Shown: positions 1-7,464, counted from the stretch's first letter. The stretch: 12,142 nucleotides of DNA from an uncultured Streptococcus sp. (GCA_902461025.1 CABPWC010000043.1:1-12142), one strand, 5' to 3'. The notes: generated from the sequence alone by a model not told the origin. Translations and numbers: made by a program.

Positions 1-1373
1 CCTTCACGATCTTTTTCTGTTTTTACAAACTCATAACCATCAATAGTAGCTGGATCTTTCCAACCCTTATCCTGTGGTTTAAGATTTTCTTTTGTATCGA
101 TATCCTTGTACTCTGTCACAAGCGTATCAAGAACTAATTGTGCACCTGCAGAGTCATTAATGATACGGTAAATATAGATACCCTTTGAATCTTTCCCATC
201 AATAGTTGCCGTAGCTACTTTCGAAACATCATATTGCATTTTTTCAAGATCAATCTTAGATTTATCGATGATATTAATACGGTTTTGACCAACACCGAAG
301 AATACTCCTAATTCTTTTGGAACATCTCCTGAAATCATTTCCATTGTAATTTTCTTTTCAGAAATAGAAGTTACTTTGAATGTTGGCTCAACACCTGTCG
401 GGAATACATATGCGCCATATTCATTGACTTCATATGTACTATATACAGGCAAGATAAATCTTGAAGTAAAAGTATCTCCAACTTTGAGTGCAGTATCACC
501 ACTTGTTTTCCACTCGATACCTGAAGCATCATTGAATTCTAACTCAACAGTTGAACCAACTTTCATACCTTCACTTCCACGAACTTGGAATTCTGTATAT
601 GTTTCATATGAGCCATCTGCATTGAACTTAATTGTATTTCCAGAAGGTGGCATGTTAATTGAGTTTGTATCGGTTGCAAATTGTTCTACTTTCGGAATAT
701 CTACTGTACTTGTCACAGAAGAAGACCCCACTTTAATCACTTGGTTTAAAGTGTAGTCTTTATTTGCGATTACAGCTCCATTATAAGCGTTATCTGATTT
801 AATTTGGAACTTGACTTGTTTCAATACATCTGGTTTTTCAGCTTCAATAGCTTTCGTAAATGTAATTTTTAATGTCGCGCGTGTTGATTCCAATTGAGCT
901 TGTCGCATTTGAGCTGTATCGTTTGAACCTTGACGTGCTTTATTGACGTTTTCAAACGAAACAATTGAAATTTTACCAATTGTCTTACCTTCGTAAGTGA
1001 CATCCTTGCCATTTAATTGATTTAAGATAGCGACGTTTTCTAATGTAACTGTAACATAGTCGCCTTCTTTCACATCATCTTCTGTAATTGAAAAAGAAAG
1101 GTCTACATCTGTATAGTATTCATAATATTTAATGTCATGGTTTTTAATAGTACCAGTCACTTCTGCAGCTACTTCTCTAGCTTCACGTGCAGGAGTTTCT
1201 GTAGTTGTTACAGCTTCAGCACTTGTTGTTGCTTCAGCACTTGTTGTAGAAATTTGCTCAGCCGTCGTTGTTTCTTCGGCAGTGATAATTTCTTGACTTT
1301 GAAGCGCAGCCAAAAGCACTCCAGTAGACAACAAAGTGATCAATAATTTTCCAAACCTTTTCTGGTTTTTCAT
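1..1373 (-). CDS. Secreted adhesin, N-terminal part (gene continues past the left window edge)
   Basis: Reading the minus strand from an ATG at 1373 gives an uninterrupted frame of 457 codons to the window edge. The start has a good ribosome binding site, GGAGGTAA, six bases upstream. The protein opens with a signal peptide (MKNQKRFGKLLITLLSTGVL, cleavage roughly at residues 28-33). A Thr/Ser/Glu/Ala-rich linker follows to about residue 60, and then a long beta-rich region. That region contains phrases such as DVKEGDYVTVTLENV, typical of Ig-like ligand-binding domains of Gram-positive wall-anchored adhesins. The last 45 or so residues (VTEYKD, then IDGYEFVKTEKD) resemble the start of a MucBP-like repeat found in streptococcal surface proteins. 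The C-terminus and any LPXTG signal lie outside the window, so wall anchoring is inferred. Function beyond surface adhesin is not recognisable. Confidence 0.85.
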   Translation of the reverse strand, partial: MKNQKRFGKLLITLLSTGVLLAALQSQEIITAEETTTAEQISTTSAEATTSAEAVTTTETPAREAREVAAEVTGTIKNHDIKYYEYYTDVDLSFSITEDDVKEGDYVTVTLENVAILNQLNGKDVTYEGKTIGKISIVSFENVNKARQGSNDTAQMRQAQLESTRATLKITFTKAIEAEKPDVLKQVKFQIKSDNAYNGAVIANKDYTLNQVIKVGSSSVTSTVDIPKVEQFATDTNSINMPPSGNTIKFNADGSYETYTEFQVRGSEGMKVGSTVELEFNDASGIEWKTSGDTALKVGDTFTSRFILPVYSTYEVNEYGAYVFPTGVEPTFKVTSISEKKITMEMISGDVPKELGVFFGVGQNRINIIDKSKIDLEKMQYDVSKVATATIDGKDSKGIYIYRIINDSAGAQLVLDTLVTEYKDIDTKENLKPQDKGWKDPATIDGYEFVKTEKDRE

Positions 1374-1402
1374 CCCTATTTACCTCCGTGTAAAATTACA
1401 CT

Positions 1403-1442
1403 ATTTTAACATGATTTTACTATATTTTTCAATTAATATCAA
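1403..1442 (-). promoter_or_regulatory. Probable promoter(s) of the left-edge adhesin gene
   Basis: Two overlapping sigma-A-like arrangements are visible on the minus strand. One is TTGATA (1437-1442), a 17-base spacer and TAAAAT (1414-1419). The other is TTGAAA (1427-1432), an 18-base spacer and TAAAAT (1403-1408). Either would give a short leader before the ATG at 1373. I cannot tell which is used. Confidence 0.5.
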
Positions 1443-1582
1443 CTAAAACGAATGATTGTTTTAAATGTCAAATGAAAGTAAATAGATTTATAATATTCAG
1501 TTATTACACCCTTAAGTTTGATTTTTATCCAATTCCTAAATAATCATTGAAACATGTAAAATTCTTGTGGTCTAGAATATAC

Positions 1583-1610
1583 AAAAAAGACTAGACAAGT
1601 CTAGCCTTTT
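1583..1610 (-). terminator. Rho-independent terminator of rpsU
   Basis: The palindrome CTAGACAAGTCTAG (1591-1604) is flanked by A-rich sequence, which becomes a T-run downstream on the minus strand. It starts a few bases after the rpsU stop codon, so it should end that transcript before the next gene. Confidence 0.8.
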
Positions 1611-1617
1611 ACTTCAA

Positions 1618-1794
1618 TTAGAATTTTTTACGTTTACGAGCTGCTTCTGATTTACGTTTACGTTTTACAGAAGGTTTTTCATAGAATTCACGTTTGCGTG
1701 TTTCTTGAAGAGTACCAGCTTTAGTAACCGCACGTTTGAAACGACGAAGTGCATCGTCAAGAGATTCATTCTTACGTACTACTGTTTTAGACAT
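1618..1794 (-). CDS. rpsU: 30S ribosomal protein S21
   Basis: The gene encodes a 58-residue, very basic protein starting [20 protein letters not shown] and ending in a Lys/Arg-rich tail ([15 protein letters not shown]). This is the classic bacterial S21 sequence and length. S21 is a late-assembling small-subunit protein located near the anti-Shine-Dalgarno end of 16S rRNA. I chose the ATG at 1794 because it has an AAGGGAG ribosome binding site eight bases upstream and matches the family N-terminus. The frame stays open upstream to 1818, but that extension covers the ribosome binding site. The gene is monocistronic, with its own consensus promoter and a terminator just after the stop. It sits between two surface-protein genes that appear unrelated to it. 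Confidence 0.97.
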
Positions 1795-1828
1795 TTTTTT
1801 CACTCCCTTCAAGTTCAAGATCTATTCT

Positions 1829-1857
1829 ATTTTACATGGAATGATATGAATTGTCAA
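1829..1857 (-). promoter_or_regulatory. rpsU promoter
   Basis: A strong sigma-A promoter reads on the minus strand: TTGACA (1852-1857), a 17-base spacer and TAAAAT (1829-1834). It lies about 35 bases upstream of the rpsU ATG, in the gap after the terminator of the preceding adhesin gene. Confidence 0.85.
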
Positions 1858-1889
1858 GAAAAAATAGCGTAATTCATTACTTTTCATTT

Positions 1890-1919
1890 ATAAAAAAGAG
1901 GACTATATAGTCCTCTTTC
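1890..1919 (-). terminator. Rho-independent terminator of the Cnm-like adhesin gene
   Basis: The perfect 20-base palindrome AGAGGACTATATAGTCCTCT (1897-1916) is followed on the minus strand by a run of six T. It lies just past the stop codon of the adhesin gene at 1945. Confidence 0.88.
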
Positions 1920-1944
1920 AAAAATGATAGATGTTCTAACTTAA

Positions 1945-3669
1945 TTATTTAGAATATTTCTTTTTCATAACTAGAGCACTTGCAAACATAACAATACCTG
2001 AAATAAGGAATACTAAACCAGTAGACTCCCCAGTATTTGGAAGATTTGGTTTTTCCTCTGTTGTAGATGTTCCAGGAACATCTGGTTTTGAAGTCGTTGT
2101 AGTTGTTGATGTTGTCGTTGACTCTTCAGTTGTGGTTGTTGTCGAAGTAGTCGTTGGCGCTTCAGTCGTTGTTGTTGTCGAAGTAGTCGTTGGCGCTTCG
2201 GTCGTTGTTGTTGTCAAAGTGGTCGTTGGCGCTTCGGTTGTGGTTGTCGAAGTAGTTGTCGGCGCTTCGGTTATAGTTGTTGTCGAAGTAGTCGTTGGCT
2301 CTTCGGTTGTGGTTGTTGTCGAAGTAGTCGTTGGCGCTTCAGTTGTGGTTGTTGTCGAAGTGGTTGTTGTCGTTGTTGTAGTTGTGGTTTGTTCTTTTGG
2401 ATTGACAATTGTTTTGGTAACTGACTTATCTGCTCCAAAATCTGTTGCATTTACTACTGTATCTGGAGCATTCATAACATAACCTTTGGGCGCTTCAACC
2501 TCAGTAAGAATATACTTATCTTTTAAAAGACCAGTTACTGTAATTTTTCCTTCAGCATCTGTAATATATTCGCCAATAACTTGATTATTCGCTTGTCGTA
2601 CAACTTTAAATTTAGCACCTGCTACTGGTTGATTAGCATCATCAACTTTATGAATATTAATCGTAAAGACGTACCCAATCCCTGAACCACCTGCTACTTG
2701 AACTACAGTGGATTGCTCAACATATTTAACAGTCTTTCCTTTACCTTTTAAGACAGCATCATTATTTAATATTTCTCCGTCTGCTGGTGAATAATTGGCT
2801 TGAACATTATATTCAATGCGGTACTGATCTGATTCAGATATATCGCCAAGTTTAATGACAAATGACTGCCCATCTTCGCTTACTGTAACAGTATGTTGGT
2901 CTGTTACATCTGTTCTATCTGTAAATTCCCAAAGACCATTTACATAGTCAAACTTACCTTTGATTACTCGGATGCTATCTTTGATATAAGATGCGTTAGA
3001 AAATTTCAGTGTATCTTCTACTGTAGCATCTTGAAGACTTTCTTTAGTACGGTTGATTGAAATGGTATACGAAATAGTCTTATGATCCTCACTACTCACC
3101 CATCCTGTTTTAGAAAACAACTCAGGATTTCCATCTCCAACACCAGTAAAGTTAACTTTTCCAACTACCTGTGTTTTTCCGTTAATGGTAACCTCGACAG
3201 GTATTTCTCCTTCTTCTGGATGCTTTTGGAAATCTACACGAGTATAGACATAGAAAGAACCTTTTGTATCAGAGTGCTTTTCTACGTAATCTGTATAAGT
3301 TAAAACGATATGTTTTTTTGTTTCATCAATTTTAGCATTTGCGATTACTTCGTTTGTATTTTCATCTCGAATTTCAAAGTTTTGGGATTCTATATATAAT
3401 GAATCTGATAAATCTACAACTGTTGTGTCCCCAGCTTTAACATCTTTATCTGTTAAGTCATAATTTGCATTTAGCTTAAATGTAACCCATTGTTGCAAAT
3501 CTTCATCAAGATTACCACCTTTATCATTCGTAATATTGAGAGAAGTAATTGTGTCAACAGTCTTCCCACTGCTTGTATTTTCTGCAAAGGCTTTGCTCAA
3601 ACTAAGAGAAAATAGAACAGTAAATACGCAAATCATCAACGAAAAAAATGTAATTTTTTTCTTATTCAC
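1945..3669 (-). CDS. Cnm/Cbm-like collagen-binding-family adhesin, LPNTG wall-anchored
   Basis: This is a 574-residue surface protein. A signal peptide covers residues 1-29 (cleavage near AFA-EN). Residues about 35-175 and 180-325 form two Ig-like domains of the Cna collagen-binding A type; visible marks are LTYTDYVEK near 123-131 and KTGWVSSEDHKTISYTISIN near 187-206. A CnaB/SpaA-type domain spans about 333-425, with ILTEVEAPKGY. Its Lys341, Glu390 and Asn423 sit where the isopeptide-forming triad is expected (inferred). Residues 428-526 are a nearly pure Thr/Ser stalk. The sorting signal is LPNTG at 543-547, followed by a hydrophobic segment and a KKKYSK tail. The order A domains, B domain, Thr-rich repeats, LPXTG matches the S. 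mutans collagen adhesins Cnm and Cbm. The start is GTG at 3669, supported by AAGGAG upstream and by the signal peptide beginning there. Collagen as ligand is inferred from family only. Confidence 0.9.
   Translation of the reverse strand: MNKKKITFFSLMICVFTVLFSLSLSKAFAENTSSGKTVDTITSLNITNDKGGNLDEDLQQWVTFKLNANYDLTDKDVKAGDTTVVDLSDSLYIESQNFEIRDENTNEVIANAKIDETKKHIVLTYTDYVEKHSDTKGSFYVYTRVDFQKHPEEGEIPVEVTINGKTQVVGKVNFTGVGDGNPELFSKTGWVSSEDHKTISYTISINRTKESLQDATVEDTLKFSNASYIKDSIRVIKGKFDYVNGLWEFTDRTDVTDQHTVTVSEDGQSFVIKLGDISESDQYRIEYNVQANYSPADGEILNNDAVLKGKGKTVKYVEQSTVVQVAGGSGIGYVFTINIHKVDDANQPVAGAKFKVVRQANNQVIGEYITDAEGKITVTGLLKDKYILTEVEAPKGYVMNAPDTVVNATDFGADKSVTKTIVNPKEQTTTTTTTTTTSTTTTTEAPTTTSTTTTTEEPTTTSTTTITEAPTTTSTTTTEAPTTTLTTTTTEAPTTTSTTTTTEAPTTTSTTTTTEESTTTSTTTTTSKPDVPGTSTTEEKPNLPNTGESTGLVFLISGIVMFASALVMKKKYSK
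2092..2388. repeat. 36-bp tandem repeats encoding the Thr-rich stalk
   Basis: About eight tandem units of roughly 36 bp encode TTTSTTTTTEAP and close variants (EEP, ITEAP, LTTTTTEAP, EES, SKP). One unit has lost a Thr codon and is 33 bp long. All changes keep the reading frame. The stalk lifts the binding domains away from the wall and is a plausible O-glycosylation target. Confidence 0.92.
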
Positions 3670-3679
3670 CTTAAATGTT

Positions 3680-3685
3680 CTCCTT
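3680..3685 (-). promoter_or_regulatory. Ribosome binding site supporting the GTG start of the Cnm-like adhesin
   Basis: AAGGAG on the minus strand lies ten bases before the GTG at 3669. No ATG in frame falls between the site and the signal peptide, so GTG is the likely start despite the slightly long spacing. Confidence 0.7.
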
Positions 3686-3716
3686 AAATTTAATGGTTTT
3701 AACAGTAAACGAGTTC

Positions 3717-3745
3717 AGTATACCAGTATTTTTTACTAAAGTCTA
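3717..3745 (-). promoter_or_regulatory. Probable promoter of the Cnm-like adhesin gene
   Basis: The minus strand shows TATACT (3717-3722) preceded by TGG, an extended -10. A weak -35, TAGACT (3740-3745), lies 17 bases upstream. The remaining sequence up to the nagB terminator at 3894 is AT-rich, with nothing else recognisable. Confidence 0.6.
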
Positions 3746-3893
3746 GTTCTAATCATAAAATAATTTGAAATATAATGACAAAATAATAATTTTATATTTT
3801 CATTGTGTTCTAAAAACATTTTTTATATTATTTAAAGTATTTATACTATTTATTTCTTATCGTGTTCTGCATTTTTTAACTTAGTACTGTTTA

Positions 3894-3928
3894 GAAAAAA
3901 GCCATCCAAACGAATTGTTTGAATAGCT
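3894..3928 (-). terminator. Rho-independent terminator of nagB
   Basis: A 12-bp stem with two G-U pairs (3900-3911 with 3917-3928) closes a 5-base loop. On the minus strand it is followed by a run of T. It lies about 20 bases past the nagB stop codon. Confidence 0.85.
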
Positions 3929-3949
3929 CAAATGATAGAATGACATTTT

Positions 3950-4657
3950 TTAATTCTTTAATAGGCTTAATGCTCCAGCATCCGCGATAATAGTTACATC
4001 TGGATGGTTCTGCAAACTACTTGCTGGAAGACTTTCAGTAACTGGACCTTCAACAGTTCCAGCGATAGCTTCTGCTTTTGACTCTCCATAAGCAAATAGA
4101 AGGATAGACTTAGCGTCTAAAATGTTCTTAATGCCCATTGAGATAGCCTGTGTTGGAACATCTTCAATCTTATCAAAGAAGCGAGCATTTGCTTCAATAG
4201 TAGACTGATCAAGATCCACAAGGTGTGTTTGACTATCAAATGGAGTTCCTGGCTCATTAAATCCAATATGTCCATTTCGGCCAATTCCCAAGATTTGTAA
4301 ATCTACTGGATGATCTGCAAGAATTTGATTATATCGTTCTACTTCTTCTTCTGCATTATCTTTGACACCACGAGGTAAAAAGCTTTCTTTAAATGGCTTT
4401 TTATTGAAGAGATTTTCTTGCATAAAGTAACGATAAGATTGAGGGTTATCACCATCAAGTCCTACGTATTCATCCAAGTTTACACTAAAAAGATTTGAAA
4501 AATCAAGATCACTCTTAACGATTTCCCCGTAAAATTCAAGGGGACTGCTACCGGTCGCAAGCCCTAATGTTTGAGCACCGTTCGCTAACTTTTCTTTTAA
4601 AATTTCAAAAGCTACTTTTCCACCTTCTTCAGGATTTTTCACTTGAATAACTTTCAT
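3950..4657 (-). CDS. nagB: Glucosamine-6-phosphate deaminase
   Basis: A 235-residue cytosolic enzyme that converts glucosamine 6-phosphate to fructose 6-phosphate and ammonia, feeding amino sugars into glycolysis. Visible family motifs in order: the phosphate loop LATGSSP (33-39); NLDEYVGL (60-67), with the proton-transfer Asp62; and GIGRNGHIGFNEPG (124-137), with Asn128, His130 and Glu135 at the catalytic positions. Asn at 128, where the E. coli enzyme has Asp, is as I recall usual for the short Gram-positive form. The length also matches that form, which lacks the C-terminal extension of the E. coli enzyme. The ATG at 4657 has GGAGGAA upstream. The gene is monocistronic, with its own promoter, probable NagR and CcpA sites and a terminator. 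Confidence 0.97.
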   Translation of the reverse strand: MKVIQVKNPEEGGKVAFEILKEKLANGAQTLGLATGSSPLEFYGEIVKSDLDFSNLFSVNLDEYVGLDGDNPQSYRYFMQENLFNKKPFKESFLPRGVKDNAEEEVERYNQILADHPVDLQILGIGRNGHIGFNEPGTPFDSQTHLVDLDQSTIEANARFFDKIEDVPTQAISMGIKNILDAKSILLFAYGESKAEAIAGTVEGPVTESLPASSLQNHPDVTIIADAGALSLLKN

Positions 4658-4684
4658 AATTGTTCCTCCATATTTCTTTATTTT

Positions 4685-4713
4685 ATTATATGGTATAGAC
4701 CAATTTTTGTCAA
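4685..4713 (-). promoter_or_regulatory. nagB promoter (perfect sigma-A consensus)
   Basis: The minus strand reads TTGACA (4708-4713), exactly 17 bases, then TATAAT (4685-4690). Such a promoter should be strong by default, so repression is the expected mode of control. Confidence 0.93.
4691..4702. promoter_or_regulatory. Probable NagR (GntR-family) operator
   Basis: The near-palindrome TGGTATAGACCA fills the spacer between -10 and -35 of the nagB promoter. It closely matches the TGGTNTANACCA type of site bound by NagR/DasR/YvoA regulators of amino-sugar genes. Its position would block RNA polymerase. The regulator gene is not in this window. Confidence 0.75.
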
Positions 4714-4714
4714 G

Positions 4715-4728
4715 TGTAAACGGTTTAA
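4715..4728. promoter_or_regulatory. Probable CcpA cre site upstream of nagB
   Basis: TGTAAACGGTTTAA matches the cre consensus TGWAANCGNTNWCA at 13 of 14 positions. It sits two bases upstream of the -35 hexamer. This would link nagB to carbon catabolite control (inferred). Confidence 0.6.
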
Positions 4729-4756
4729 TATTTTAAATTTTATAGGATAAAATTAA

Positions 4757-4784
4757 GAAAAAAAGAAGACTAAACTAGTCTTCT
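4757..4784 (-). terminator. Rho-independent terminator of the GbpC-like gene
   Basis: A 9-bp perfect stem (AGAAGACTA, 4764-4772, with TAGTCTTCT, 4776-4784) closes a 3-base loop. A T-run follows it on the minus strand. It lies just past the stop codon at 4807. Confidence 0.85.
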
Positions 4785-4806
4785 CTTTTTAAACTGTCAG
4801 AATGAA

Positions 4807-7464
4807 TTAGTCTTCTTTTTTCTTTCTTGACAAAGCATAACCGGCAGTAGCTAAACCAATAAGTGCTGAATAAGTCATGAATGATTGTTCAACTGAACCA
4901 GTATTTGGCAATGATTTCTTAGATGGTTCTGGTTTTGGTTCTGGCTTAGGCTCTGGTTTTGGTTCTGGCTTAGGCTCTGGTTTTGGTTCTGGCTTAGGCT
5001 CTGGTTTTGGTTCTGGCTTAGGCTCTGGTTTTGGTTCTGGCTTAGGCTCTGGTTTTGGTTCTGGCTTAGGCTCTGGTTTTGGTTCTGGCTTAGGTTGTGG
5101 TTTTTCATTTTCCTTGATAAGCACAACATTTTTATTCCATTCAACAACTGGTTTTTCTGTTTCTTTCTTAACAGGATCCTTCACCAACTCAGGTGCTTCT
5201 GGTTTAACCGGTTCACTTGGTAAGACAGGTACAGTTTTATATTCTGGTTCTGTCGGTGGAACTGGTTTTTCTTTAACAGTTGGTACTTCTGTCAATTCTG
5301 GTTTTTCAGGTTTAACTGGAGGTGTTGGTTCTGTTGGTTTAACTGGCTCTTCACCTGGATCTTGAGGGAAGCCAACGTTTGAGTTGATAGAGAACCAATA
5401 GATAGTTGCTTCGCCTGTTGCGTTAGCACCTTTTGCTGTAAATTCAAGATGACCATCTTTCAAAATAACAGCAGCACCACCATAGTAAAGGTAAGGGCTC
5501 GTAGGATCATCCCAACCCTTAGTTTGACTTGAAGAGTCTGCATTAAATGTAGCACCTTGATCCATGTATTGGTTTTGTTCTTTAGCAGATACTTCTTTTG
5601 TAGATGAATCTTGGTCTACACTTGAATTTGGAAGTTTAATAAACTCTTTGTCACCAATGTTTACAGACTCAACGTGAGGAGTATCTTGGTGTTTCATTTT
5701 TGGTGTGTATCTCAAAACACCTGATGTAGCGTCTACAGTGTAAGAACCGATAACATCTGATTTATCACCAAATGTGTAATCTTCAGTACCAACTGAGTGA
5801 CCATTTCCGCCACCAGATGCGTTCACTGTTGTAGCATCAACTGTTGTTTCTTCAGTTACTTTGAAGGCATCATCAACCCATGTTGCTTTTTGAGCAACAA
5901 TTTTCAAAGGATTATCAGCATTGATATCAACTTCTGCACTACCGAAGTCAGCTTTACCGCTTTTCACAACAACGTTTGCACCATCGAGTTTTGGTTCAGT
6001 TCCATCTGAATATGGATCCCAAGTTCCACGAACTGTATTGCCTTCGCTATCTTTAGCTTCAACAACTAGAGGACGAGGTTTGTCATTTTCAACATAAGAT
6101 GCACCATTCCAGTGGTTAAGTGAGTTAAGGGCAAGGATTGCATTGTGTTGTGACAAATCAATTAATTGGTCATTTTCATCGTAAAACTCAATGTCAACAC
6201 CAACAGTTACTGGGTTTTCAGTATCTGTTGAGCTACCAATTGTCATTGTAACTGCTGGATCGTTATAAATTTGAACGATTCCTTTTCCATCTGATGATGG
6301 AAGGCTCTTCACTTCGTATTTATAAACAACTTTTGCAATACGTTTTTCTTCGCTACCTTTTACAATTTTAGCTTGAGTAAGTCCTGTGTATGTCACATCA
6401 AATTTGTCTCCGACTTTTACAACTCCCCACTCAATTTCATTGTTGGCATATGGATTTGTAGTTGTCAAATCAGAATCTTGAAGATTCTTTGTTTCATACA
6501 TTTTTGTAGCTTTCCCATCGCCGTACATACGAGAATGACCTTCTTTTGTCAAGTAAGTTGTTAATCCAGTTGTTTGGTGTGTGATTTTAGTTGTTTCGCC
6601 ATCAGCAAGTTCTTCAGAGAGGAATGTCAAATCTTGTTTGTATTTCTCAGGATTTCCACCACGCTCTGCAACCATCTTATTGAAGGCATCTTTAGCATCA
6701 TCGTATTGTGCTTTTTTCTTGTTGTAAATTTCAAGTTCAATCAAGTAAGCAGCTTGCGCTTCTTCATAAACAGCTTTTTTAGTCTTGTATTCAGCTAATT
6801 TAGCTTCATAATCTGCTTGAGCTAATTTATTACTTTCAGTAGCTTCTTGATTTGCTTTTACAGATGCATTATATGCTGCAAGAGCTGTGTTATATTCTTC
6901 AAGCGCTTTTTCATAAGCAACACGTGCTTCTTCATTACTTTTTTCTACTGCTGTTTTTTCTGCTGTTTTTTCAGTCAATTCTTTTTCGTAAGCAGTAAGT
7001 TTTTCGTTGTAAGCTGCAAGCTCTTTATCGTAGTTTGCTTGTGTAGCAGCATTTTTAGCATCAACTTCAGCTTTTTCTTTTTCGTAAGCTTCTTGATTTG
7101 CTGCCACTTCAGCTTTATAATCAGCTACAGTTTTATTAATATCAGTAACTTGTTTTTCGTAATCTTTAGCAGCAGCTTCCTCAGAATCTTGCTTTTTAGT
7201 CTCAGTTTCTTTAACTTCAAGACCTTCATTTGTGGCAGCAGTTTTAGCTTCTTCCAACTTCTCTGGAGCCGCAACTTCTTTTGTTTCTTCTCCAGCTACT
7301 GTTGTAGTTGAAGTAACAGGTGTAGTTGCTGATGAAGTTTCATCGGCAGATACTGTAGCAATACCTGCAACAGCAATCACTGTTGCAACTGCAACAGAAC
7401 CAAAGGCAACTGAGGTTTTTCTCAAGGCATATTTAATCGTTTTATTATTCTTTAACGATGACAT
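4807..7464 (-). CDS. GbpC-like glucan/dextran-binding surface protein, LPNTG wall-anchored
   Basis: An 885-residue wall protein. The signal peptide carries a YSIRK/GS-like motif (YALRKTSVAFGS, 12-23), with cleavage near 40 (VSA-DE). Residues about 100-265 are an Ala/Glu/Lys-rich coiled coil with Tyr repeating every seven residues (145/152/159, 184/191/198, and six from 219 to 254). Residues about 270-700 match the GbpC/antigen I/II V-domain family, with VTYTGLTQAKI, IAKVVYKYEV and LALNSLNHWNGASY visible. A Pro-rich segment (702-788) and PEPK repeats (789-847) lead to LPNTG at 852, a membrane segment and RKKKED. S. mutans GbpC is shorter (583 residues); related proteins include the dextran-binding lectins of mutans-group streptococci. 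The likely role is binding alpha-1,6 glucan for aggregation and biofilm. The start at 7464 has AAGGAG six bases upstream; an in-frame upstream extension covers that site. The gene is divergent from the dextranase gene. Confidence 0.9.
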   Translation of the reverse strand: MSSLKNNKTIKYALRKTSVAFGSVAVATVIAVAGIATVSADETSSATTPVTSTTTVAGEETKEVAAPEKLEEAKTAATNEGLEVKETETKKQDSEEAAAKDYEKQVTDINKTVADYKAEVAANQEAYEKEKAEVDAKNAATQANYDKELAAYNEKLTAYEKELTEKTAEKTAVEKSNEEARVAYEKALEEYNTALAAYNASVKANQEATESNKLAQADYEAKLAEYKTKKAVYEEAQAAYLIELEIYNKKKAQYDDAKDAFNKMVAERGGNPEKYKQDLTFLSEELADGETTKITHQTTGLTTYLTKEGHSRMYGDGKATKMYETKNLQDSDLTTTNPYANNEIEWGVVKVGDKFDVTYTGLTQAKIVKGSEEKRIAKVVYKYEVKSLPSSDGKGIVQIYNDPAVTMTIGSSTDTENPVTVGVDIEFYDENDQLIDLSQHNAILALNSLNHWNGASYVENDKPRPLVVEAKDSEGNTVRGTWDPYSDGTEPKLDGANVVVKSGKADFGSAEVDINADNPLKIVAQKATWVDDAFKVTEETTVDATTVNASGGGNGHSVGTEDYTFGDKSDVIGSYTVDATSGVLRYTPKMKHQDTPHVESVNIGDKEFIKLPNSSVDQDSSTKEVSAKEQNQYMDQGATFNADSSSQTKGWDDPTSPYLYYGGAAVILKDGHLEFTAKGANATGEATIYWFSINSNVGFPQDPGEEPVKPTEPTPPVKPEKPELTEVPTVKEKPVPPTEPEYKTVPVLPSEPVKPEAPELVKDPVKKETEKPVVEWNKNVVLIKENEKPQPKPEPKPEPKPEPKPEPKPEPKPEPKPEPKPEPKPEPKPEPKPEPKPEPKPEPKPEPSKKSLPNTGSVEQSFMTYSALIGLATAGYALSRKKKED
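4924..5100. repeat. 24-bp tandem repeats encoding PEPKPEPK
   Basis: A unit of 24 bp encoding PEPKPEPK recurs about seven times with almost no base differences. Only the copy farthest from the anchor varies (PQPK). Together it encodes one PQPK, thirteen PEPK and a final PEP. This is the wall-spanning part of the GbpC-like protein. Confidence 0.95.

Noticed and set aside
2092..2388. Regularly spaced repeats that could suggest a CRISPR array, plus a plus-strand frame rich in Val
   Set aside because: The units are directly adjacent, with no unique spacers, and they encode the Thr-rich stalk on the minus strand. The Val-rich frame is the antisense of Thr codons.
4875..5365. Gly/Ser-rich and Ser/Leu/Asn/Gln-rich open frames across the PEPK repeats
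   Set aside because: They are shadows of the repetitive coding strand with no plausible start signals or recognisable domains.
6847..7311. A 154-codon Phe/Ser/Cys-rich plus-strand frame
   Set aside because: It is the antisense of the Ala/Glu/Lys-rich coiled coil of the GbpC-like protein. Its composition is that of antisense shadow, with no ribosome binding site.
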